Shown: piece by piece, positions 56,189 through 64,000 of the stretch
Numbering within the stretch: the first letter of the stretch is position 1
Layout: every line of letters begins with the position of its first letter
NCBI RefSeq assembly: GCF_002142215.1
Contig: NZ_NAST01000002.1
Location: 1-64,000 of the forward strand
Direction of reading: 5' to 3'
Source: Gilliamella sp. N-G2
GTDB taxonomy: Bacteria > Pseudomonadota > Gammaproteobacteria > Enterobacterales > Orbaceae
Length of the DNA stretch: 64,000 nucleotides
Translations under genes and position numbers: made by a program
Notes under the pieces: generated by a model
Told to the model about the DNA's origin: nothing
Databases searched by the model: none
The model's input: the letters and a program-made list of their open reading frames with translations, nothing else

Positions 56189-56800
56189 TTATTGTTGGCT
56201 AAACCATTCATCTAGTTTTTGCTTTAAAGCTTCTAAACCGACACGTTTTGGCGATGAGAAAGGAGCAACAGTAATATCACCCTGAAAAGGTAAAATGGCT
56301 TCTTTGACCATATTAACTTGTTTTTTTTGTGCACCAGAAGCCAGTTTATCGGCTTTAGTTAATAATAACATTACAGGAATATTTACAGATACAGCCCATT
56401 CAATCATTTGTTGGTCCAAATCCTTTAATGGGTGTCTAATATCCATTAAGACAACTAAACCTTTTAAACTTTCTCGTTTTTGCAAATATTCACCTAGTGA
56501 TTTTTGCCACTTACGTTTAATCGCCTCAGGAACTTGCGCATAACCATAACCAGGTAAATCAACTAAGCGGCAGTTTTCTTCAACTTCGAAAAGGTTGATT
56601 AGTTGTGTTCGTCCTGGAGTTTTACTGGTTCTTGCTAGGGCTTTTTGATTGGTTAATGTATTGAGTGCACTTGATTTACCCGCATTGGAACGTCCGGCAA
56701 ATGCAATTTCAACGCCAGTATCAATTGGTAAATGTGTAATGTCAGGGGCACTTAAGATAAAATGCGTTTTAGCATAATTTAATGGTCGAATGTCGGTCAT
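56189..56800 (-). CDS. engB: Ribosome biogenesis GTP-binding protein EngB (YihA/YsxC)
   Basis: An essential small GTPase for 50S assembly. The 203-residue protein has G1 [16 protein letters not shown]2 [13 protein letters not shown]3 [11 protein letters not shown]4 LLTKADK and the closing [18 protein letters not shown]. It follows E. coli YihA nearly throughout but lacks the acidic tail of that protein. The ATG at 56800 lies after AAGGAT; the in-frame TTG two codons earlier is less likely. Confidence 0.96.
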   Translation of the reverse strand: MTDIRPLNYAKTHFILSAPDITHLPIDTGVEIAFAGRSNAGKSSALNTLTNQKALARTSKTPGRTQLINLFEVEENCRLVDLPGYGYAQVPEAIKRKWQKSLGEYLQKRESLKGLVVLMDIRHPLKDLDQQMIEWAVSVNIPVMLLLTKADKLASGAQKKQVNMVKEAILPFQGDITVAPFSSPKRVGLEALKQKLDEWFSQQ

Positions 56801-56867
56801 AAACAATATCCTTTAAGTGCATTAACGGCACTTAATCACTTAAAATGCCGTTACTGTATAGAAAAAC

Positions 56868-58082
<1,215 letters not shown>

Positions 58083-58141
58083 TTATTCCTTATTTTAAAC
58101 AACGACCATTTTATATTTTATGTTATTTAAAAAGATAGTAA

Positions 58142-58180
58142 AGTTAATATTTATTCATAATTATTGAATTTATATTCATT
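58142..58180 (-). promoter_or_regulatory. Double ARG box (ArgR operator) of argD
   Basis: Two 18-bp ARG boxes separated by exactly 3 bp. 58163-58180 matches wnTGAATWWWWATTCAnw at every defined base (TGAATTTATATTCA core). 58142-58159 has one mismatch (TTAATATTTATTCA core). Centre-to-centre distance is 21 bp, the classical arrangement for hexameric ArgR. The pair begins 63 bp upstream of the argD start. Confidence 0.88.
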
Positions 58181-58226
58181 TCAAAGAAAGTTATATATTT
58201 TATTCTTTTCTATAATTATTTTCGGG

Positions 58227-58232
58227 TATAAT
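58227..58232 (+). promoter_or_regulatory. -10 element of the yggX promoter
   Basis: A perfect TATAAT preceded by GGG, 41 bp before the yggX start. The -35 region (TCTTTT, 17 bp upstream) is weak. Confidence 0.42.
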
Positions 58233-58272
58233 CAACGGTTAATTAATGATCCTTACCAAAATAGGAATAAAT

Positions 58273-58542
58273 ATGAGTCGTATTATTTATTGCCATTATC
58301 TAAAAGAAGAGTCCGAAGGTCTAGATTTTCAGCTTTATCCTGGAGAGCTAGGTAAGCGTATTTATAATGAAATTTCTAAGTTAGCTTGGCAAGAATGGAT
58401 AAAAAAACAAACAATGTTAATTAATGAAAATAAACTTAATATGATGAATTTGGAACATCGTAAAAAGATTGAAACCGAAATGGTGAAGTTTTTGTTTGAA
58501 GGTGGAAACGTGATTATTGATGGATATAAATCTGAAAATTGA
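58273..58542 (+). CDS. yggX: Fe(2+)-trafficking protein YggX
   Basis: A small protein that protects iron-sulfur clusters and mobilises ferrous iron under oxidative stress. The 89-residue product reads [20 protein letters not shown], then [33 protein letters not shown] and FLFEGG, matching E. coli YggX throughout with the conserved Cys7. The ATG at 58273 follows AGGAAT. It is directly upstream of mltC, the same neighbour as in E. coli and Haemophilus. Confidence 0.97.
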   Translation: MSRIIYCHYLKEESEGLDFQLYPGELGKRIYNEISKLAWQEWIKKQTMLINENKLNMMNLEHRKKIETEMVKFLFEGGNVIIDGYKSEN

Positions 58543-58552
58543 GAGCCTAACG

Positions 58553-59623
58553 ATGAAAAACAATTTTAAAATTTTTACATTACTCATTTCAGTAACTTTA
58601 TTAACAGCCTGTCCCGGATCAAATAACAAAAAAACTGACGAAGACTATTATGTAAAAGATACCAACGCATTTAATATTTTAATAAGTCAGTACGCTAATA
58701 ATATAGAACAAATCTGGGGACCTAAAGAGGTCCTTATCGCTGGCCCTAAAGATTATGTTCAGTATGAAGATAATTTACAAACTCGAGTTCATATCAACTT
58801 TGTTTCAGGGATAATTACCATTGAAACTTTATCTGATGCACCTATTGATAATTTGAAGGAAGCGATTGTATCAACATTACTTATGCCTGAACCGGTTGAT
58901 ATTATAAGGCGAGATAAAATAAGTCAGAATTTATCTGAAGAACCTTTTTTATACAATCAGGTTCTTGATCAAGAAAGACAACCAATTCGTTGGAGTGGTA
59001 GAGCAAGTAGTTTTGCCGATTATTTGCTTGGCAACAATTTGAAAGTCCGCTCATCTGGATCTCATAAAATCACTTATGTTGAAATTAAACTTGTTCCAAA
59101 TCACATTAGTCAACGTGCACGAAAATTCCTACCTTTAGTTACTGAGGCATCAAATCGTTACTTTATTGATGAACGATTGATTTTAGCGATTATGGAAGTT
59201 GAATCTGCCTTCAACCCTTATGCTGTTAGTCGTACAGATGCATTAGGATTAATGCAAGTACAACAACATACTGCTGGCCGTGATATCTTCAAGATGCGAG
59301 GTAAATCAGGTGAACCTAGTCGACAATTTTTACTCGATCCTCGTAATAATGTTGATATGGGAACGGCTTATTTATCTTTGTTAAAAACGAAATACTTAGC
59401 GGGCATAAATAATCCAATTTCATTACGATATGCGATGATTACCTCTTACAATGGTGGTGCTGGTAGTGTATTACGCACGTTTTCTGATGATCGAAATGAA
59501 GCAATTAATATTATTAATTCCATGACACCTCAACAAGTTTATCGAAAATTAGTGACTTCACATGTTTCTCAAGAGTCACGAAATTATCTTATCAAAGTTA
59601 GTAAAATTCTTGATAATAAGTAA
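58553..59623 (+). CDS. mltC: Membrane-bound lytic murein transglycosylase C
   Basis: An outer-membrane lipoprotein that cleaves peptidoglycan glycan strands to form 1,6-anhydro-muropeptides. The 356-residue product has a signal ending LLTAC (Cys20). Next come the MltC-specific N-terminal domain (ILISQYANNIEQIWGPKEVLIA, AGPKDYV) and the SLT domain with catalytic Glu in LAIMEVESAFNPYAVSRTD, then ALGLMQVQQHTAG and TSYNGGAGSV. The ATG at 58553 gives the lipoprotein signal; longer in-frame starts overlap yggX. It starts 10 bp after yggX. Confidence 0.96.
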   Translation: MKNNFKIFTLLISVTLLTACPGSNNKKTDEDYYVKDTNAFNILISQYANNIEQIWGPKEVLIAGPKDYVQYEDNLQTRVHINFVSGIITIETLSDAPIDNLKEAIVSTLLMPEPVDIIRRDKISQNLSEEPFLYNQVLDQERQPIRWSGRASSFADYLLGNNLKVRSSGSHKITYVEIKLVPNHISQRARKFLPLVTEASNRYFIDERLILAIMEVESAFNPYAVSRTDALGLMQVQQHTAGRDIFKMRGKSGEPSRQFLLDPRNNVDMGTAYLSLLKTKYLAGINNPISLRYAMITSYNGGAGSVLRTFSDDRNEAINIINSMTPQQVYRKLVTSHVSQESRNYLIKVSKILDNK

Positions 59624-59753
59624 TCATGAAATAGACGATTATTAGCCACTTTATCTAACCTAAATTGAGGCTATCAAAAAGTGGCTAAGTTGTAAGTGAT
59701 TAATATAATTATTAACTTATGATTTTTTTAGTTTTAAAGATTTTTAATAAAAA

Positions 59754-59775
59754 AAACGTGATCTACTTCATTTTT
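59754..59775 (+). promoter_or_regulatory. CRP-like binding site before focA
   Basis: The 22 bases from 59754 agree with the CRP consensus (AAATGTGATCTAGATCACATTT) at 17 positions, with the left half GTGATCT intact and the right half TTCAT degenerate. It lies about 73 bp before the focA start. TATACT (59780-59785) and TATGCT (59785-59790) follow as possible -10 elements. A degenerate FNR half-site reading of the same bases is also possible. Confidence 0.4.
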
Positions 59776-59826
59776 TGAGTATACTATGCTTCTCATAAGA
59801 CCCTATTTTTTCTGAGGATGTCAACA

Positions 59827-60675
59827 TTGAGTAATGATAAGCTTGTGGACTCATTTTCTCCCGCACAAATGACCCAAATCGCCGAGGAACTTGGCAACTA
59901 TAAAGTGAATAAACACCCTAGTAGTACTATCTTATCTGCTATTCTTGCAGGTGTTTTCATTTCTATTGCATTTGTTTTCTATATTACAGCTACAACCGGT
60001 ACAGCAACCGTTGCTTTCGGACTTGCTAAATTAGTTGGCGGTATCTGTTTCTCGCTTGGTTTGATGCTTGTTGTATGTTGTGGAACGGATCTATTTACTT
60101 CAACCATTTTAACTATTCTACCTAAAATGACGCATAGAATTAGTTGGGTAAAAATGTTTCGTAACTGGATTTTTGTCTATATTGGTAACTTTATTGGTGC
60201 TATACTGTTTGTAGCAATTATTTGGTTTTCTGGGCAATATATGGTTGCTAATGGTTTGTGGGGATTAAATGTGTTACAAACTGCAGATCATAAATTACAC
60301 CATACTTTTATCGAAGCGGTGTTCCTTGGTTTATTAGCTAATTTAATGGTGTGTTTAGCTGCTTGGATGAGTTATGCTGGTCGCAGTTTACTCGATAAAA
60401 TGCTAATTATGGTGTTACCTGTGGCGATGTTTGTCGCTAGTGGTTTTGAACATAGTATTGCAAATATGTTTATGATTCCTATGGGAATTGTAATTAATAA
60501 TTTTGCGTCACCAGAGTTTTGGGCTGCTACCGGGGTCTCTCCTGATACCTTTAAAGCACTAACAGTTGAGCATTTTATCGTAAATAATTTAATTCCTGTT
60601 ACTATCGGGAATATTTTAGGGGGCTTATTAGTCGCCCTTCCTAATTGGGCTTTACATTTACGTGGGCCACATTGA
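59827..60675 (+). CDS. focA: Formate channel FocA (probable TTG start)
   Basis: A pentameric formate channel of the inner membrane, passing formate made by PflB in either direction. The 282-residue protein has six membrane segments and family motifs GVFISIAFVFYITATTGT, KLVGGICFSLGLMLVVCCGTDLFTST and NLMVCLAAWMSYAGRS, with the gate histidine in VASGFEHSIANMFMIPMGI. A GAGG at 59814-59817 is correctly spaced for the TTG at 59827 (MSNDKLVDSF). The ATG at 59818 abuts that site and would add three residues; either is possible. It heads the focA-pflB pair. Confidence 0.94.
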   Translation: MSNDKLVDSFSPAQMTQIAEELGNYKVNKHPSSTILSAILAGVFISIAFVFYITATTGTATVAFGLAKLVGGICFSLGLMLVVCCGTDLFTSTILTILPKMTHRISWVKMFRNWIFVYIGNFIGAILFVAIIWFSGQYMVANGLWGLNVLQTADHKLHHTFIEAVFLGLLANLMVCLAAWMSYAGRSLLDKMLIMVLPVAMFVASGFEHSIANMFMIPMGIVINNFASPEFWAATGVSPDTFKALTVEHFIVNNLIPVTIGNILGGLLVALPNWALHLRGPH

Positions 60676-60739
60676 TTTTATAATATTTACCCTTATTTAA
60701 GAGTAGATAGATATTTTTGTAAACCTGAGGTTAATAACT

Positions 60740-63022
60740 ATGAGTAATTTAAACGAAGTACAAGCAAAGGCTTGGAAAGGATTTAAAGAGGGTGACTGGC
60801 AAAGTAATGTCAATGTTCGCGATTTCATTCAAAAAAATTACACACCTTATGAGGGTGATGAATCTTTCTTAGCTGGCGCTACAGAAGCAACCACTAAATT
60901 GTGGGATAAAGTGATGGAAGGTATCAAATTTGAAAACTCCACTCATACACCAGTTGATTTTGATACAAGTGTAATTTCTACTATTACTGCTCATGACGCA
61001 GGTTACATAGAAAAGGATTTAGAGAAGATTGTCGGTTTACAAACTGAAAAACCATTAAAACGTGCAATTATCCCGTTTGGTGGTATTAAGATGATTGAAA
61101 ACTCTTGTAAAGCTTACAATAGAACTTTAGATCCATTAGTCAAAAAAATCTTTACTGATTATCGTAAAACTCACAATCAAGGTGTGTTTGATATTTATAC
61201 TCCAGATATTCTTCGTTGCCGTAAATCAGGTGTTATTACTGGTCTACCTGATGCTTATGGTCGTGGTCGTATTATTGGTGACTACCGTCGTGTTGCTCTT
61301 TACGGTATCGATTACTTAATGCAAGATAAATTTGCACAATTTACTTCATTACAAGCTGACTTTGAAAATGGTGTTGATTTACCAATGACTATGCAACGTC
61401 GTGAAGAAATTGCAGAACAACATCGTGCACTTGGTCAAATTAAAGAAATGGCAGCGAAATATGGTTTCGATATTTCAGCACCAGCAACTAATGCACAAGA
61501 AGCTGTTCAATGGACTTATTTTGGTTATTTAGCTGCGGTTAAATCTCAAAATGGTGCGGCTATGTCTCTTGGTCGTACTTCTACTTTCTTTGATATCTAT
61601 TTCCAACGTGATTTAGCAGCTGGTTTAATTACCGAAAAAGAAGCGCAAGAAATTGTTGACCACTTCGTTATGAAATTACGTATGGTTCGTTTCTTACGTA
61701 CTCCTGAATATGATGAATTATTCTCAGGTGACCCAATTTGGGCAACAGAATCTATTGCAGGTATGGGTGTTGACGGACGTACACTTGTTACTAAAACATC
61801 TTTCCGTTTCTTAAATACTCTATATACAATGGGTCCTTCTCCAGAACCAAATATGACAATTCTTTGGTCTGAACAATTACCTTCTGGATTTAAAGAATTT
61901 GCATCTAAAGTATCTATCGATACTTCATCATTACAATATGAAAATGATGATTTAATGCGTCCAGATTTTAACAACGATGACTATGCTATTGCATGTTGTG
62001 TAAGCCCAATGATTGTTGGTAAACAAATGCAATTCTTTGGTGCTCGTGCTAACCTTGCAAAAACTCTTCTATACGCAATCAATGGTGGTGTGGATGAGAA
62101 ATTAAAAATGCAAGTTGGTCCTAAAGAAGATCCAATTACTGATGAATATCTTGATTTTGACAAAGTGTTCGCTCGTTTAGATCACTTCATGGATTGGTTA
62201 GCAAAACAATACGTGACTGCATTAAATGCTATTCACTATATGCACGACAAATATAGTTATGAAGCTTCATTAATGGCGTTACACGATCGTGATATTATTC
62301 GTACTATGGCATGTGGTATTGCAGGTCTTTCTGTTGCAGCTGACTCTTTATCTGCAATTAAATATGCGAAAGTAAAAACTATTCGTGATGAAGACGGTTT
62401 AGCAGTTGACTTCGAAATCGAAGGTGAATATCCACAATTCGGTAACAATGATCCACGTGTTGATGATATTGCAGTTGATTTAGTTGAACGTTTCATGAAG
62501 AAAATTCAAAAACTTAAAACTTATCGTAATGCAATTCCTACTCAGTCTGTGTTAACTATTACTTCAAACGTAGTATATGGTAAGAAAACAGGTAACACTC
62601 CAGACGGACGTCGTGCTGGTGCGCCATTTGGACCAGGTGCTAACCCAATGCACGGACGTGACCAAAAAGGTGCGGTTGCTTCATTAACTTCTGTGGCTAA
62701 ATTACCATTTGCTTATGCGAAAGATGGTATTTCATATACTTTTTCAATCGTTCCTAATGCATTAGGTAAAGACGATGACTCACGTAAACGTAACTTAGCT
62801 GGCTTAATGGATGGTTACTTCCATCACGAAGCAACAGTTGAAGGTGGTCAACATTTAAATGTTAACGTGTTAAATCGTGAAACATTATTAGATGCGATGG
62901 AACACCCAGAAAAATATCCACAATTAACTATTCGTGTTTCTGGATATGCAGTACGTTTCAATTCATTAACTAAAGAGCAACAAAAAGACGTTATCACACG
63001 TACTTTTACTCAATCAATGTAA
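60740..63022 (+). CDS. pflB: Formate acetyltransferase (pyruvate formate-lyase)
   Basis: Converts pyruvate and CoA to acetyl-CoA and formate in anaerobic growth by a glycyl-radical mechanism. The 760-residue protein has exactly the E. coli length. The catalytic Cys419-Cys420 lie in [10 protein letters not shown], and the radical Gly735 is in RVSGYAVRF. It follows focA by 64 bp with GAGGTTAATAACT before the ATG. Codon choice is clearly that of a highly expressed gene (for instance almost all Arg as CGT), unlike the neighbours. The activating enzyme is encoded immediately downstream. Confidence 0.98.
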   Translation: MSNLNEVQAKAWKGFKEGDWQSNVNVRDFIQKNYTPYEGDESFLAGATEATTKLWDKVMEGIKFENSTHTPVDFDTSVISTITAHDAGYIEKDLEKIVGLQTEKPLKRAIIPFGGIKMIENSCKAYNRTLDPLVKKIFTDYRKTHNQGVFDIYTPDILRCRKSGVITGLPDAYGRGRIIGDYRRVALYGIDYLMQDKFAQFTSLQADFENGVDLPMTMQRREEIAEQHRALGQIKEMAAKYGFDISAPATNAQEAVQWTYFGYLAAVKSQNGAAMSLGRTSTFFDIYFQRDLAAGLITEKEAQEIVDHFVMKLRMVRFLRTPEYDELFSGDPIWATESIAGMGVDGRTLVTKTSFRFLNTLYTMGPSPEPNMTILWSEQLPSGFKEFASKVSIDTSSLQYENDDLMRPDFNNDDYAIACCVSPMIVGKQMQFFGARANLAKTLLYAINGGVDEKLKMQVGPKEDPITDEYLDFDKVFARLDHFMDWLAKQYVTALNAIHYMHDKYSYEASLMALHDRDIIRTMACGIAGLSVAADSLSAIKYAKVKTIRDEDGLAVDFEIEGEYPQFGNNDPRVDDIAVDLVERFMKKIQKLKTYRNAIPTQSVLTITSNVVYGKKTGNTPDGRRAGAPFGPGANPMHGRDQKGAVASLTSVAKLPFAYAKDGISYTFSIVPNALGKDDDSRKRNLAGLMDGYFHHEATVEGGQHLNVNVLNRETLLDAMEHPEKYPQLTIRVSGYAVRFNSLTKEQQKDVITRTFTQSM

Positions 63023-63045
63023 TTAGTTAATACGTAAACTTAATT

Positions 63046-63077
63046 AAAATAGCGTCCATAAAGGACGCTATTTTTTT
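63046..63077 (+). terminator. Rho-independent terminator after pflB
   Basis: A 12-bp stem (63046-63057 with 63063-63074), a 5-nt loop and a T run. It separates pflB from pflA, so pflA must have its own promoter or depend on read-through. Confidence 0.9.
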
Positions 63078-63235
63078 AGTAAAATTCATCGAATTGTTTG
63101 ATGATATTTAATGGTCTTAATAATTGATTCGGTATAATTAAGTTTGAAACGCTTATTGATATAATTGGTGAAAAAATTATAAGAACTGAGTTAGAATAAA
63201 AAAATAGCAATGTAAGCAATTATTAGAGAATTGTT

Positions 63236-64000
63236 ATGGAACAAAATATAATTATGACAACTAAACAGCCCATTAAAGGCCGTATTCACTCTTTTGAATC
63301 ATTTGGAACTGTCGATGGACCAGGTATTCGCTTTATTGTCTTTTTTCAAGGTTGCTTAATGCGTTGCTTGTATTGCCACAACCGTGATACATGGGATTTA
63401 AAAGCTGGGCGTGAAGTCACTGTTGATGAATTGATGAAAGAAATTATTACTTATAAAAGCTTTATAATGCCTAATGGAGGTGGTGTAACAGCATCTGGAG
63501 GAGAAGCCACCTTACAATCAGAATTTATCACGCAATGGTTTAGAGCTTGTCATGAAGAAGGCATTCATACATGTTTAGATACTAATGGCTATGCAAGGCT
63601 GCTAGATCATACTATTGAAGAGTTAATGGAAGTTACTGATCTTGTCATGTTAGATTTGAAGCAGATAAATGATGAGATACATAAAAAATTAGTTGGAGTT
63701 CCTAATAAACGAGTTCTAGATTTTGCTAAATATCTACAAAAGATTAATAAAAGAACATGGATCCGTTATGTCGTTGTACCTGGTTGGACAGATGATGATA
63801 ATTCAGCACATTTACTTGGTCAGTTTATTCAAGGGATGGAAAATATAGAAAGGGTAGAGTTATTACCATACCATAAACTTGGTGCTTATAAATGGGAAAC
63901 TCTTGGTGACAAATATATGTTGGACGGAGTGGAAGCTCCCCCAAGAGAAACGTTAGATCGAATTCAATCAATTATAGAAAGCTACGGACAATATGTAACA
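63236..64000 (+). CDS. pflA: Pyruvate formate-lyase activating enzyme, 3' end cut by the window
   Basis: A radical SAM enzyme that installs the glycyl radical on PflB. 255 codons are in the window, and the last residues read YGQYVT, within a few residues of the expected C-terminus; no stop codon is seen. Cluster cysteines are Cys40, Cys44 and Cys47 ([18 protein letters not shown]). Also present are [14 protein letters not shown] (SAM binding), TCLDTNGY and [13 protein letters not shown]. The ATG at 63236 follows AGAGAA; a second ATG at 63254 matches the E. coli length better and is possible. It is 213 bp after pflB, beyond a terminator. Confidence 0.95.
   Translation, partial: MEQNIIMTTKQPIKGRIHSFESFGTVDGPGIRFIVFFQGCLMRCLYCHNRDTWDLKAGREVTVDELMKEIITYKSFIMPNGGGVTASGGEATLQSEFITQWFRACHEEGIHTCLDTNGYARLLDHTIEELMEVTDLVMLDLKQINDEIHKKLVGVPNKRVLDFAKYLQKINKRTWIRYVVVPGWTDDDNSAHLLGQFIQGMENIERVELLPYHKLGAYKWETLGDKYMLDGVEAPPRETLDRIQSIIESYGQYVT

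Noticed and set aside
56823-56853. Terminator between argD and engB
   Set aside because: An 8-bp stem (TAACGGCA with TGCCGTTA) is visible but lacks a T tract on the minus strand, where the genes lie.
58164-58355. Short plus-strand frame overlapping the start of yggX
   Set aside because: Out of frame with yggX, no homology, and it runs through the ArgR operator and yggX promoter.
59643-59688. Terminator after mltC
   Set aside because: An 11-bp stem (TTAGCCACTTT with AAAGTGGCTAA) exists, but its loop is about 25 nt and no T tract follows.
61597-61974. 125-codon minus-strand reading frame within pflB
   Set aside because: Shadow of a highly expressed gene whose biased codons leave the opposite frame open.

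Overview
The window is a contiguous piece of an AT-rich gammaproteobacterial chromosome. Nearly every protein is closest, from memory, to Escherichia coli or Haemophilus orthologues (RpoD, UspA, PitA, the whole dcw cluster, PflB). The low GC content, Pasteurella/Haemophilus-like features (Mol transporter, YggX-MltC) and bits of enterobacterial gene order point to the Orbaceae (bee-gut Gilliamella-like bacteria). That placement is inference from composition and content, not a database result. I see no insertion sequence, prophage, CRISPR array, tRNA or rRNA gene. It is mostly core genome with a few accessory islands.

Layout. 1-3.9 kb: end of rpsU, then dnaG and rpoD (macromolecular synthesis operon). 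3.9-8.4 kb: yfeH, pitA, uspA, ydfG and a small orphan. 8.4-13.5 kb: the threonine operon thrL-thrA-thrB-thrC with a readable leader peptide and attenuator. 13.6-15.7 kb: nrdR-ribD and an orphan. 15.7-17.8 kb: an AT-rich DeoR regulator + PfkB-type kinase pair, the kinase lacking the usual catalytic Asp. 18-23 kb: hemW (minus), yeaD, rplY with its leader, zwf-pgl. 23.3-41.4 kb: a complete division and cell-wall cluster mraZ-rsmH-ftsL-ftsI-murE-murF-mraY-murD-ftsW-murG-murC-ddlB-ftsQ-ftsA-ftsZ-lpxC, preceded by MraZ-type direct repeats. 41.4-42.1 kb: yfbR.

42.1-58.1 kb is largely on the minus strand. It holds a malate/citrate-type operon (2-hydroxycarboxylate transporter, malic enzyme, CitA-type sensor kinase, response regulator). 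Next is a molybdate/tungstate importer operon (molA-molB-molC plus a ModA-like protein with no signal peptide) under an evident ModE operator. Then come a three-lipoprotein set (CsgG-like, DUF4810, DUF799/GNA1162), another lipoprotein, an RfaY-like kinase, yhbQ (plus strand), srkA-engB, and argD under a double ARG box. 58.2-64 kb: yggX-mltC, then focA-pflB-pflA, with pflA running to the window edge.

Together the genes describe a fermentative, facultatively anaerobic cell. It has pyruvate formate-lyase with formate export, malate use through malic enzyme, molybdate uptake for molybdoenzymes, oxidative pentose phosphate entry, and its own synthesis of threonine and arginine. The best new regulatory readings are the thr attenuator, the ModE operator at molA, the paired ARG boxes at argD, the MraZ repeats, a perfect FNR-like palindrome at 15754-15767 and a CRP-like site before focA. 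The least explained coding material is the degenerate PfkB pair, the cytoplasmic ModA-like protein, the lipoprotein set and two orphan proteins.
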